Position numbers and translations under genes: made by a program
Notes under the pieces: generated by a model
The model's input: only the letters and a program-made list of their open reading frames with translations
Told to the model about the DNA's origin: nothing
Databases searched by the model: none
Shown: positions 9,600 through 20,654 of the stretch, in pieces
Position numbering within the stretch: the stretch's first letter is position 1
Layout: the number at the start of each line of letters is the position of its first letter
Assembly: GCF_004359215.1 (NCBI RefSeq)
Contig: NC_090615.1
Coordinates: 3,663,926-3,714,551, forward strand
DNA: 50,626 nucleotides
Source of the DNA: Bremia lactucae
Taxonomy: Eukaryota > Oomycota > Peronosporomycetes > Peronosporales > Peronosporaceae
Direction of reading: 5' to 3'

Positions 9600-12586
9600 A
9601 TGGTGAACAAACTGAAGCGTTTTCTTAAGTCATTTGGTGGCATGCATGCACGTTCGTCGTCAAATTCAACAAAAAAGTCATCGGACCCGCTGGAAACCCA
9701 GCAATTTGTAAGCGGCCCTTACGGCTCCTCCTCATTAGCAGCTTTTCATGCTTCAACTTCGAAAAGCTTGAGCACGTCAGAGCTAGAAGCACGTTTAGAA
9801 ACGTCTGGGTCCCTCGCGGGGACGACAACGTCGAATTCGACGCTGTTTGTCAGTGAAAATGGTTGGTATCCACTACTCGCAATGATTATAAAGATAATAG
9901 CAGAGTGCATCTCCTCTTCCGATCCATCAATTTCTACTCCTGTGACAAAGCGGGGCGCCACTGATCTTACGGAGAAATTTGCTGATCTCGTCGTGCTCCT
10001 ACAACGAATGGCCGGACGAGAAAATCAGCAGCGGCTGAAGCAGTTTTACGCGGGCAGTGATTCTGAAAATGGTGAGGATTTGCATTCGATAACTTTGGAG
10101 TCATTAACGAGAAGCTTTTAATTTACTTTTATGTAGCACCAACAAAGTGGAATCAACGTCGCAAATTGTTCCGGCAGTGTCGACGCACTCTTTTAGTTTG
10201 TTGGAAAATTGTTGTTGCTCAATTACACGACAAAAAGTCGTCGCTGCCAAATGAGAAGCGCAATCTATACTTTCAGCTTATTGGAATGATCATGGAACGC
10301 GTTGAATTTCACATACCAGTCACTTCATCGGACACAGATAAGCAAACGAGCGCTAAAATCAAGACTCCTAAGTCGTCTAAGAATGCAAGCAGTGCTGGGG
10401 CGGGATGGGTTGCATTCTCACCCACGACATCATCGAATGGAACGATTCTTATTGAAGACAGTGCTTATGTGGGGCCAAATCTTATGGCCAATGTCGAGAA
10501 TGTGAGTAAATCTAGCAACCAAAGAAATGAAAATTTCGATGATGCCATGGACAGCGAGTGTGATTTGAACATGTACAGATGCCTACTCATTACAACGTTC
10601 AAGTATGCAAGTGAAAATCTTGAGTCTGCGCGTCAGAAGCATCGCGTTTATATTTCGCTGATCGAAACACGATTTTACGCGCGTGTGTTTGCCGTATGCT
10701 TTTTTCGCGTCCCGGTGCTCCAAAGCGCGATGTTAAAGGAAATCTTTAGTGCTTATCTGAAAAGAGAGTGGCTTTCTTTACAACCTCATGATTCGCGAGT
10801 GGAAGATCTAGCAGAGGAAGGGATCGGTAGACCAACTTCTCAACTTGGATCTCATAAATATCCGAAAACTTCTCGGCCTTGGAATGGCGTCACATTTGCA
10901 GGAACTTTATCACGTTGGAAAAATTATAACGGATTTATTTTGAGTGAAGAAAAAAGGGGTTATAGCATACGTGCAGCTAATGCCAGGTCTCGCAATAAGG
11001 CGAACAAAATTACAGGTACTTCGGTGTCAGCCATACGAACCGATGAAGAAATCTTTATAAAACATAACCCAACATTATTTCAATGGACGACCTTTTCACC
11101 ATATTTGGCGACGTATCCCGATGCTGACATTGTCCGCATGACGGAAGTACCGCGCAACTTCTGGCTCCATCGATTAAAGTACGACGGCGAATTCTTTTCC
11201 AATTTTATGGGATTTGTGTGCCTCCACGCAGCCAATACTGCTCTAGACGCCGACGTTGTGTGGACAAGCTTGCCTGGCTATACATTATTAATACGAGTTT
11301 CGCTGCTATTGATAAAGGAGGCTTGCTGGGCCAAATGGCTGTACGTACATGACATGTCTGGTCCACTTCCTTCGTCATCCATGAAAATTGAGCCGAAAAG
11401 TCAAGATGAAGATTGCATACCGTTCGAGCTCGAGTCCATTCGTGCGATCCAAACAGTGCTTGATAATGTGGTGCAGCTGCTGCGAAACAACCAGCTTCTT
11501 GAGAGCTGTGTATTGGCCATGTATGAATGCACCAACGTTCTTCATGCCCGCAGCGTCGAAGTATGTTTAACCCGTTTCGAAGAATGGTTTAGTGCCACTG
11601 CGATGCTAACAGATTTTGGTGGATTGGACCAACGACGAGGCAATGGTATGATGGTTTATCGTTTGCCTCCAGAATTTCGAGGCCAAACGTTTGCAATGGG
11701 CATGCGTTTCATGCTATCAAGTGAAAATTGTGAAATTCTTAGTAGTACGCTCCTATTTTTGTATCATCAAATGGACTTCTTTGAGGGCGAATTACGAAAA
11801 GGCATTTTAAAAGCTCTCGTGCATCGCCACATGAGTTTGTTTTTGCACTGGAATGCAGATGTGCGGACGAAATACCACCATATTTTAGTTTACCGCCTTG
11901 TGCGAGTAAACCGATTTGTTTTGGACTCACCCGTGGATCAATTGTTAATTGGTCACTGTGCAATTTCGACTTTCGAACTTAGTCGAGCACACGACGATGA
12001 GTTCGACGACGATTATGTGCTTTCTCACCGGAAGCACAAAGGGGACAGTCGATTCCATGATGCTGTGCAACATCCGAGCAATCTATCCATGGCAACAGCA
12101 GATATCAGCGTTCTACATACGGAGCAAGCGCTTTGGCGTGCATTTGAAGCCTGTTTGGCTGTTATTATCGATCAAGAACGGCGCTGTGCTCGCGAGGGGA
12201 ATCGAAAATTCCAGACTGATCAATCGGCAGCGCGTAGCCGCGCCTTGGCGTTTCGCACGTTAAAACGCCATACCACAGAAGATTCCATTGCAGCTGCTAC
12301 GACAAGTATTAATGAAGGACTACCGGGCCGAAAACCTTGCCACGAGGTGGAGTCCCTCGACGAAGAGCTTCGACGTGAGCCGCCATACTTTTTGCGGTAC
12401 TTACCGAACGATGAGGAAGCAATGCTAGAAGAATTGCGTCATCTCGCTTCCAATGTCAAATACCCGCATGAAAATCAAGTGTACGCTGCGCCCTCCCTTC
12501 GCTGCTACTCGGATCTGTTGAAGCAGTACTATCGAGTCCTGGATAGCCAAGGCTTCGTCGATCCTCCACCACTAGCCTTTTTTTAA
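9600..12586 (+). CDS. DUF1765-like protein, 973 residues, one intron
   Basis: Two exons, 9600-10071 and 10137-12586, are joined over a 65-nt intron (GTGAGG..TGTAG, phase 1), giving 973 residues. The start at 9600 (MVNKLKRFLK) was preferred to an in-frame ATG at 9576, which adds only eight residues; the choice is open. The N-terminal ~80 residues are Ser/Thr-rich and probably disordered. The block around 11680-11930 (MGMRFMLSS.., LLFLYHQMDFF.., MSLFLHWNADVR.. and ILVYRLVRVNRF) resembles the DUF1765 (UPF0592) domain known mainly from fungi, whose function is unknown; that match is from memory. Most of the rest is probably helical. It converges on the next gene, with 87 bp between the two stop codons. 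No transmembrane segment is obvious. Confidence 0.8.
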
Positions 12587-12673
12587 GTCAAAAATTAAAC
12601 ATTTCTTTTTAAAAATTCCGTTATGAAGGATTATGCCTTTCGCTACCAATTTAAATTTGATAGATCAATGACA

Positions 12674-15422
12674 TCATGGCAGATCTGAAGCTTGTAGGAG
12701 CCGCCAGCGCTTCGAGTAGTCAACTACGTCATTGGAGTATCTACTTGACTCGCGCATTCCTTCAATCTCTAAATTTTGCGCATACGGAAGCCGCCCAGAT
12801 GGCTGCAAAGTCTGAAATGGGGATATCTTGCTCTGTGAATCATTATGTTCGTGTTCTGGCCGATGGACCGCAATCCGGAGTTGCCGTTGCAATTCTTCTG
12901 CATTTAATTTCCATTTTACGACACGATTTTCACTCAGCTGCAACCTTTGACGAGCATTCGTCGCGTCTTCTTCAGCAGCCTGAGCCCGAGCACTTTGGTC
13001 CTGTACACGACGTTCGCTGGCCTCTAGTCGCTTTTGCAAAGCTGTTACATGTATCGCGTCAGCCCTTTTCACTTGCAATTTACGTTCGTGAGCTGCACGA
13101 TTGGCTTCTTTTTGCATAACTTTTAATTTCTCTTGATATTGTGCCTCAGACTGCCGTCGCTCAAGCGCATTCTTCTCCTTTACCGCGTGAATCTCCGCCA
13201 AAAGACGTGCATTTTTCATTGATAGTGCTCCTTGCTGTTCTTCAAATGCTGTTAATTTTTTCAAAAGAGCAGCTTGTTTTTGAGCCTCATTTCGAACTTG
13301 AGCTTCAAGGAGCATCTTGTCATTTTCGAGATCGTAGTAGGACGTGCACATAGACACATTAGCCGTACGTTTTGAAACAGTATTATCGGACAGAGCACCA
13401 GCAATGAAGGCATGATTCAAATTGTTCTGTTGATTCATTCGCCAATGGGTCCATTTGCCCCACATGCCACAAGCTGGCACAAAATGCTCTGCATCATTCT
13501 TTGAACAGAAAAAGCACTTGCCTGGTGTGAACGATGGCAAAACAGAGACCATTTTTCGATCTTCCACTGAGTCTTCACTATCAACGACACCTTCTTGCTT
13601 CAATGGTAAACCAGTTAACAAATTATCATCCGTAAGCTTCTTGCCTTTACTTTTCTTATGAGTGGGATGAGAATCAAACTGGAAAGTCTTGTCGGTTTGA
13701 CAGTGATGCTTCTTGGCAATATTAGTTGTATGCGGCTTGTCAGGAAGAGGTCTCTTCGTTAATGCATTCGATTCCTTTATTTCCGTAGCTAAAGTCTCCA
13801 CTGGTTGTGCTCCCATTGCTTCCATTGCAGTTGCTGTTTGAATTCTTGCGGACAAGATCTCAGGATCAAAGCCAGCTGTGTATTCAGACACTATGCGTAC
13901 AAGTAGCGGGTACTCTTTCTCCATCCCAGCTTGTAGTTGCGGATATAGAAAGCACGACCGAGTCAAGAAACCCACGAGTTCCTTCCATGCACATACAAAC
14001 CAACCAAACACGCCCATGGCAATCACAACGGAAGCCAAGAGGAGTCCGTAACCAACACTATGAGCCGAGACAATGATCCATGAAGCTGGCATTGCCAAGG
14101 ACATAACCCACAGAACGAAAGCACCTACCACAGGCACGACTAACAGCCATCGAAGACGTCGTGTCACGACGACGAGAAAGACTGTCACGCCAGCACAGTG
14201 ACTGAACCAAGCCCAGCCAGTGGCTTCATCCACAAATTTTAATGCATTTGGAAGCGACGTCCAGCCTCCCAAGGTAAATGCTCCCCATAATATCACCGCG
14301 AGTACAAAGGAGGTAGTATTACTATTATTATTTGCAGCCATAAATCCTCGAACGGATAACGTATGCAGCAAGAGCCACCCATCGTCTTCGCCTCCTTGTA
14401 GCAATGCTTCCCCTCCTGCTGAGGTGCACGCGACCGCCAATGTAATGCTTTCACGTCGTAATCGCCGCCGCAACGCAAAGCGTTCTCGGGCATTGTACTC
14501 GGAATAGTATGCAATCGTATTGAAGACCCATACCATAGGCACCAAGAAGAAAGTGCCTAAAACTATTTCTGTTCTTCTTGGTGGCGGCCGAACGACAAGA
14601 GCGATCGCTGTATACATCGCGGCCGTGGCCCAGCTACCATAGAAAGATGAAACATAACCCAGAGGTGTAACTTTCGGTATCGTGTAGAACGATAATCCAA
14701 ATGTTACGAAAAGTGCATCCTACAGTCATCCATCATTGAAAAAATTAATTAAAATTTGACGATGAAGCTTGAGACCAAGTGTCAGATATACCCAATGGCA
14801 GAGACTTGATCGTTGTAGTGTGTATAGCAGCAGTGTAGGAATACCACTAATTACGGATACCAAGAGCATTGTCTGTTCTTTTGCCTGCACTAGATCCCAT
14901 CGCACCAGCATCCACATTGCAACTTGAAGCATCTAAATGGAGAGTAATTAGCCTCAAGCTATAATTAAATTACAAAAGCATAACTGATTGATAGCTTACC
15001 GCGATTAAAACTCGCATTGGTACCGAAACCAGCAAATTTTCTACCCGATGATCAAGGCCATCGGCCAATGCAAATAAAATTTGAGAGGCTGCAGCGGGCA
15101 GAAGCGAGCGCAACCACAACGCTTTCTTGCGAGGATGCAGCCCCGCCTGGTAGATTTTTTCGAGTGATGCGTCCTCAAATTGAAGCGTAAAGTGATTTAA
15201 TCGCACCGTCGAGTGCATCCGTTGGCCTTCGCTGACAGTCCCGCTGAACATGGGAATCTCAATCAAGTTGTAGATAAATGGTCCTGCATATATCAGCCAA
15301 TCAATGATGACAGCTCGATTGAGCACACAAAGTATGCAGAATAAATATTTACAGCAGAATATACAACGCATGACTTTTTCATTTCGCCAGAAATAAATCG
15401 GTTTGCATACACTAAAGCACAT
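12674..15422 (-). CDS. Unrecognised multi-span membrane protein with coiled-coil C-terminus
   Basis: My model has three exons on the minus strand: 15422-15000, 14932-14792 and 14719-12674, with introns of 67 nt (GTAAGC..TTTAG) and 72 nt (GTATAT..CTGTAG). All are in phase 0, giving about 869 residues. The second donor was chosen because it keeps frame; a nearer GT at 14760 would not. The first exon may start elsewhere. The N-terminal half has several hydrophobic segments (exon 2, and exon 3 parts such as GTFFLVPMVWVF, SFVLAVILWGAFTL, LLLASVVIAMGVFGWFVCAW). A Lys-rich linker follows, then a Cys/His cluster (CFFCSKNDAEHFVPACGMW) and finally a coiled coil of about 150 residues rich in Glu/Lys/Gln/Ala. 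I do not recognise the family. Two genes fused by prediction is possible, but the last exon is one open frame from membrane part to coiled coil. Confidence 0.7.
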
Positions 15423-16386
15423 AAAAATTGCATCAGACGTTTCATCAATTCGCTAGCTAATTATTTACAAGATTTTACAAATCCGTTTTTCAATCCGGAG
15501 TCGAATATATCACCAGATTTATTTTTGGAATGCTAGGTATCTTTTTGTCACCAAAAAGGTGCAATTACCGTGCTCGAAAGGAAATCTACCCCCTTCACCT
15601 CAACTCATCAGTTCATTTACGCTCGCTACAGTTTGAAACAAGTAAAAACGCTTGCATGCCGCACCAACAGCTATGATTGCCTACGCTCACAGAATGAACG
15701 CATGCAGCTCCTTCTTCTGCTTCTTGAGTAATTCTGTCAACAAGAATAAACCTACTAAAAAAAGAGAAGACACAACCTTTGTCGAAGCAGATGCACTTGA
15801 ACGACTCGCCGCAGCACAGCATAACAAGAAGAGGACCGACTAAAACTTGCTAGATACAATGTTTACGGTAAAAGGTATCATAGACCAGAAGATACAAATT
15901 CGCAATGTCCGGCAACGGAAAAGTGCATTGAAAAGCTCGTTGCCACGAAAATTGAAAGCTATTCATATGCCATCGACGATGCAATGATGCTCAGAGCGTA
16001 CAAGACATTTATTACCCTGAAAACGACAATAATCATGTAGGAAAGAGACGGGTCTCAGACTTGCAGAGCAGGGACTGCATTTGATCAAGGTGTTGATATG
16101 ACATAAAATGTAGTTCCTGGTCGGGCTTGTGGACAATCAAAAACATTTTGGATCAGCAAATTGATCAATTTCGCTCGATCCCGAGAGGAAGCCGGGACAA
16201 AATTTTCAGCAATTTTTAATTGCTGTTGATCAGCAAGATATCGTGATGCGCCGAGACTACCACAACTGGCTTGAAACAAGCATTTGTGAGTTCGATCCTT
16301 CAAACAATTTTACAGGGTTACATAGCTTCTTACTGCAAATTATCGTCCTTTATTAGCATTTAGACTCAACGATAGAAGTTTGGTGC
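15423..16386. other. Spacer with a possible broken small gene
   Basis: No intact gene is evident. On the plus strand about 15740-16040 two overlapping frames read like a protein interrupted by one frameshift: KKREDTTFVEADALERLAAAQ, then from about 15829 QEEDRLKLARYNVYGKRY and, further on, SYAIDDAMMLRAYKTF. On the minus strand 16303-16085 is open for 72 codons with no recognisable domain. Confidence 0.4.
15740..16040 (+). pseudogene. Possible small gene with a frameshift, unknown product
   Basis: The composition of the two frames (charged, with regular Leu/Ala spacing, then ARYNVYGKRY and CPATEKCIEKLV) looks protein-coding rather than random. They meet near 15827-15835 with a one-base offset, so this is either a pseudogene or a gene with a small unseen intron. 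I do not recognise the product. Confidence 0.3.
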
Positions 16387-16971
16387 CTACATATAGGTCA
16401 AAAAGTTCGTCCACCGACCACCAATTGGCTGAAGCTCAACATGGCGAATCTCACTGTCTTCTTCGTCGTATGAAATCCTAACGTCTAACCTCTCGGTCGG
16501 GACACTATGCTTTTCAAAGCGTTCAGGCCACTCAACCAGAGTAATACCTTGTTCAAAAGCCTCCTTTAATCCTAACGCAATTACGTCTTGCCCCGTTACG
16601 ACTTCCAGACGGTAAAGGTCCACATGGTAAACGATCGGCAACTTCGACGTCTCATCGTACGTATTCACGAGCAGATATGTCGGTGACGTTACTATAAGGT
16701 TCTGCTGTTGTGTGTATGCACGCAAAAACCCACGAGCTAAACACGTCTTGCCACAGCCCAAGTCTCCGTACAGGAACAGCACATCGCCAGCCCGTCGATT
16801 TCGAGCCAACCACTCGCCTAGCTTTTCCATATCTTGCTGGGATCTCGTCTTATGAACAATAGGTGGAAATTTCATCGTGCCGGTCAAACTTTGCTGTGTA
16901 GTTGTCGAGAAAAGCGCAGCAATTGACCCATCTCGGCATCGCATCTGTCGCATTAAATGCCGCGCAATCAT
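16387..16971 (-). CDS. tsaE: TsaE-type ATPase for tRNA t6A37 modification
   Basis: The single-exon frame encodes 194 residues. It has a Walker A motif (LYGDLGCGKT, residues ~65-75), the TsaE hallmark TSPTYLLVNTYDE, HVDLYRL and VEWPER near residue 155. In bacteria TsaE (YjeE) is the P-loop ATPase that works with TsaB and TsaD in forming threonylcarbamoyladenosine at position 37 of ANN-decoding tRNAs. The first ~45 residues are an Arg-rich, acid-free extension (MIARHLMRQMRCRDGS..), longer than bacterial TsaE, so mitochondrial import is likely, though not shown. It is divergent from the E4 gene, with 81 bp between start codons, so the promoters must overlap. No truncation is seen. Confidence 0.92.
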   Translation of the reverse strand: MIARHLMRQMRCRDGSIAALFSTTTQQSLTGTMKFPPIVHKTRSQQDMEKLGEWLARNRRAGDVLFLYGDLGCGKTCLARGFLRAYTQQQNLIVTSPTYLLVNTYDETSKLPIVYHVDLYRLEVVTGQDVIALGLKEAFEQGITLVEWPERFEKHSVPTERLDVRISYDEEDSEIRHVELQPIGGRWTNFLTYM

Positions 16972-17052
16972 CGTTAAGGCGTGTGTCCCTACCTAATAAA
17001 ACGTGGCGCACATCCTGTGGAACCAGAAATCATAATTCTTGAGTTCGCAAGC

Positions 17053-20000
17053 ATGTCAGGTTGGGTAAGCTCGTGGCTTCAGGGAAAGAGTGACGAAGAG
17101 AGCAAGACGCAGGGCTATCAGTCGGGAGGTAATGCACTATCAGATAGTTCAGTCGTTCCATCCGCTGATGAGATCCGGCGCAAACGGCTACAGAAGCTGC
17201 AAGAGCAGCAAGAGGGGACACTTTCAGCGAATCAGAGCACGATCGATGGAAAATACGATGTAATTATGACCAATCCGGAAGCGTTACCTCCTCAGACTTC
17301 CGCTAAACCTTCTGTCGAAGACTTGATACCCGCTCCGACACCTGCCGTAGCACCAATCGAGCCTCGAAAGCTTAAGAAAGCAGGGCTTATACCTGAAATT
17401 TATATCAATGATATGCTACAACGTGTTCTGCGCGTGACACTTTCTCCAACTCTAAAAAACACTGAATTGCTGCACCTGCCTCACTTTGAGGCGAAACAGC
17501 TATCAGCCCAGAATTCCAGTGAAGTCCTTTACTCTCGGATCATTATGAACCCAGTCGATCTTCCCGGTGGAACGCAGCATCCTCTGGCAGCTGTTACGTA
17601 TCTCGAGAAAGTATATTATCGCTGTCGTGACGAGATACAGAAACTGCAGTCTTCATTCCTACGACTATCGGCTGACAAGAAGAAAGAAGCACTCGAGTGT
17701 TTAAGCAGTATTCGTGAAATGTGTATTAATTATAGTGCCACGGCATTGACGGATCCAGAGATCTTTCCATTTGAAGCAGGAACACTTAATCTTGATGCCT
17801 TTGAAAAGGTAGTAAGGCTTCAAAGTAATGCACAAACGCCTGAGTTTGTCGATGGTATCGTGGCAATACTAGAAGAAAGTAGTGGGACTCAGCAGATTTT
17901 TTCGCCAATTTTTCAAAAATTACTCGCCGAGCTCTTTTTGATCAATCCGCCATCGCTGCTGTCGAATTTTTACAATAATATGCACATTTTGACGGCGTTG
18001 TGCAGAAATAAAGCCTTAGCAACGGCATTTACTCAGATGCCTGGCTTTTTATTGACTCCGGGACCTCCAAAGACGGGTCTTCGTCTTCAAGATGCCACTG
18101 CATTGGGCATCCTCGTCCGCTTTAGCTGCAATAAAGACCCAGCAATACTGCAAATGTTTAGCAACATTACAAAACGTACAAAAAACGACGTGGAAAATTC
18201 AATTTTGGCGATTCGAGCAAAATTAAACAGCGTACAAACAACAGTGTCGGATATTGTGACGTTACTATTAAAAGCTGGCGGCTCGGCTCGCGAACAGGTG
18301 ATGACGTGGTTGGAAGAAGCGATGCAAGTGAATGCTGAGCGAGCTAAGGAAAACCCAGACATAAATATCACTTCGTCGAATGGAATGTTTGTAAATCTGA
18401 CCATGGTGCTGCTTCGACTATGTGGTCCGTTTTTAGCTCCGGATTCTGGCAAAACGAAACTCATTAAGACGGAGTATTTGACGATGCAAAACCATTTATT
18501 CCCGTATGACGAGACGACATTGGTTAGTTGTGGCACTGACAGCGGATTAGCTCAGCACGATACTCGACAGATTGGAAAAACGTCGGACTTTAACTTCATT
18601 ACGCGTTGTTACTTCGTAACGGCTCGAGCGATGCATCTTGGTCCTGTGGGGATGATTGGCCAATACATGCGACTCCTTCGTCAACTTTCGTACTTTCAAA
18701 GTCGCATGAGTGCACCCGATGCAGACCCACGTTTAAAGGCTCATTTCGATCAAATGGCGACTACGAAAATGATTATGGATGCCGAGCTGCTGCATCCGGA
18801 TTTTATCCACGAAATGATTCGATTTTCTCTGCTTACAAGTGCCGTTGTGAGCTCAATTTGTGCTGGATCGAGCTATTTAGATCGGCGTCTGCTGGTGCTA
18901 CCATTGCCTGCCCCAGACAATAAAACGAGCGCTTTACTCCAGCACGTTCCTGAACACTTGGTTGACGATTTGTGCACTATATTGAAATTTGTTGCGCGTT
19001 TGCAACCCAATGCTCTGAACACGTTCGAGTTGAAGGCATTGCTGACGATGATTCTTATATTTCTTTCGAGTCCGAGTTATGTGCATAGCCCTCATCTACG
19101 AGCCAAGATGAGCGAAGTGCTTTTTCATATTTTCTTACCGTCAGAGGAGTCGGAAGAACGCGAGACTGCTGGCACTGCATTTGGGATGGAGCTATTGAGG
19201 ACGGATCCGTTGGCCCAGCAACATCTTGCGCCTTGCCTTTTAGCCTTGTATGGTGATGCCGAGCACACGGGTTTTTATGAAAAACTCGAGCATCGCTACA
19301 ATATTGCGTGTTTGCTGAAATACTTGTGGAAACTTGAAGGACATAAATCATCATTTCTTCGAATTTCAGAAGATCGAGGCAGTTTTGTAAAATTTGCGCA
19401 TGGACTAATGAATCACATCAATAGTCTTGTGACGGATGCACTTATTGCTTTGTACGAAATTAAAGCCTTACAAGAAGAAATGCAGAACATTGCTCAATGG
19501 GTGGCATTAGAGGAATCTGTCCGAGAGCAAAAACAAAGCTTGCTGTCTGACAAGGAGCGAACGGTTACGTCGAGCTTACAATTAGCAAACGAGACAATCC
19601 ACATGATGTCATACTTGACGTCGGAGATTCAAGAGCCTTTTGTAAAGATGCCAGAGCTTGAAGACCGTCTTGTGAGTATGTTAAACAGTGTGATTGTAAA
19701 ACTTACGGGTCCACGTGGCGTTGAGCTCAAGGTTAAGAATCCTGAGCAGTACAAATTCCGACCCAAAGTGATGCTGCAAGAGATTGTTCAAACGTTGCTG
19801 CACTTTGCTCATTATCCCAGTTTTCTGCTCGCTGTTGCCACAAATGGATATTATGACGGACCTGTTTTTCGAAAATGTGCCCATATTGTGGCTCGTACGC
19901 AGCTCTTGGAACCCAGCGACGTCCAAAAATTCAATACATTTGTTGTTGAGGTTGAGAAAGCAGCAGAGGGGGCAGCAAACCTGGATGAAGTACTTGGTGA

Positions 20001-20235
20001 AATTCCAGAAGAATTTCTTGATCCATTGATTTTTACGCTTATGAAAGACCCTGTGTTGTTACCAAGTGGGTATTCAATGGATCGGTCTTGTATCACGCAG
20101 CATTTGCTGAATGACCAGAGTGATCCATTCACCCGCGTTCCTCTAACAATCGAGCAATTGCAGCCGAATTCTGACCTAAAAATGAAAATTGAGCAATGGA
20201 TTCAAGAGCAGCAACAGAAGCATGCTGCAATGTAA
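17053..20235 (+). CDS. Ubiquitin conjugation factor E4 (Ufd2/UBE4 family), U-box
   Basis: The single-exon frame gives 1,060 residues from the ATG at 17053 (MSGWVSSWLQGK). The frame is open 24 codons further up (16981), but that start would sit in the shared promoter with tsaE. A Ser/Gln/Pro-rich N-terminus (~1-110) is followed by the long helical Ufd2 core (~110-960) and a C-terminal U-box (~980-1055: EEFLDPLIFTLMKDPVLLPS, then GYSMDRSCI, and NDQSDPFTRVPL). E4 enzymes extend ubiquitin chains on substrates already tagged by E3 ligases, acting with Cdc48/p97 in proteasomal degradation. Length and domain order match yeast and animal homologues. The U-box hydrophobic core residues are intact, so the protein should be active. 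No intron is seen. Confidence 0.95.
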   Translation: MSGWVSSWLQGKSDEESKTQGYQSGGNALSDSSVVPSADEIRRKRLQKLQEQQEGTLSANQSTIDGKYDVIMTNPEALPPQTSAKPSVEDLIPAPTPAVAPIEPRKLKKAGLIPEIYINDMLQRVLRVTLSPTLKNTELLHLPHFEAKQLSAQNSSEVLYSRIIMNPVDLPGGTQHPLAAVTYLEKVYYRCRDEIQKLQSSFLRLSADKKKEALECLSSIREMCINYSATALTDPEIFPFEAGTLNLDAFEKVVRLQSNAQTPEFVDGIVAILEESSGTQQIFSPIFQKLLAELFLINPPSLLSNFYNNMHILTALCRNKALATAFTQMPGFLLTPGPPKTGLRLQDATALGILVRFSCNKDPAILQMFSNITKRTKNDVENSILAIRAKLNSVQTTVSDIVTLLLKAGGSAREQVMTWLEEAMQVNAERAKENPDINITSSNGMFVNLTMVLLRLCGPFLAPDSGKTKLIKTEYLTMQNHLFPYDETTLVSCGTDSGLAQHDTRQIGKTSDFNFITRCYFVTARAMHLGPVGMIGQYMRLLRQLSYFQSRMSAPDADPRLKAHFDQMATTKMIMDAELLHPDFIHEMIRFSLLTSAVVSSICAGSSYLDRRLLVLPLPAPDNKTSALLQHVPEHLVDDLCTILKFVARLQPNALNTFELKALLTMILIFLSSPSYVHSPHLRAKMSEVLFHIFLPSEESEERETAGTAFGMELLRTDPLAQQHLAPCLLALYGDAEHTGFYEKLEHRYNIACLLKYLWKLEGHKSSFLRISEDRGSFVKFAHGLMNHINSLVTDALIALYEIKALQEEMQNIAQWVALEESVREQKQSLLSDKERTVTSSLQLANETIHMMSYLTSEIQEPFVKMPELEDRLVSMLNSVIVKLTGPRGVELKVKNPEQYKFRPKVMLQEIVQTLLHFAHYPSFLLAVATNGYYDGPVFRKCAHIVARTQLLEPSDVQKFNTFVVEVEKAAEGAANLDEVLGEIPEEFLDPLIFTLMKDPVLLPSGYSMDRSCITQHLLNDQSDPFTRVPLTIEQLQPNSDLKMKIEQWIQEQQQKHAAM

Positions 20236-20654
20236 GGCGAATGGTTTGGCTAAGGCATCTGACGTAAAAGAATTGCTTTTGCTTCTTTTGTTCAAACCTG
20301 TTGTGTATTTTTTCGTTTCACGCATTCTTATATACAAAATATTCTCTACAATGCGATGGACGGCCGATATAGAAAATCAGTCAATGCTGTTCAGTCGTTC
20401 TGCTCCTCTATCGTCTGGTCAAGATTTGTACTTGAAATTTGCAATGCTCAAATGGGTGTGGGCTTTTCTACCGCTCTTATAAGTGCATTAAAAAATAAAT
20501 TTATGCTTTTTCTTTTTTTGCAATTGCCGAAAGAACCGCGTTTCAATGCATCATTAATAAACATACATTTTAAAATTGTAAGATGATGCCCTTGGTTCTT
20601 CTTTGATAATTTAAATTATTTGTAAATTTGTATTAAATAAATAATATAACAACC
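20236..20654. other. 3' flank of the E4 gene
   Basis: AT-rich and without a convincing gene; it probably contains the E4 3' UTR. A 9-bp inverted repeat (CCAGCGTCA near 20652 and TGACGCTGG near 20705) straddles its right boundary with the phosphatase pseudogene. Confidence 0.5.
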
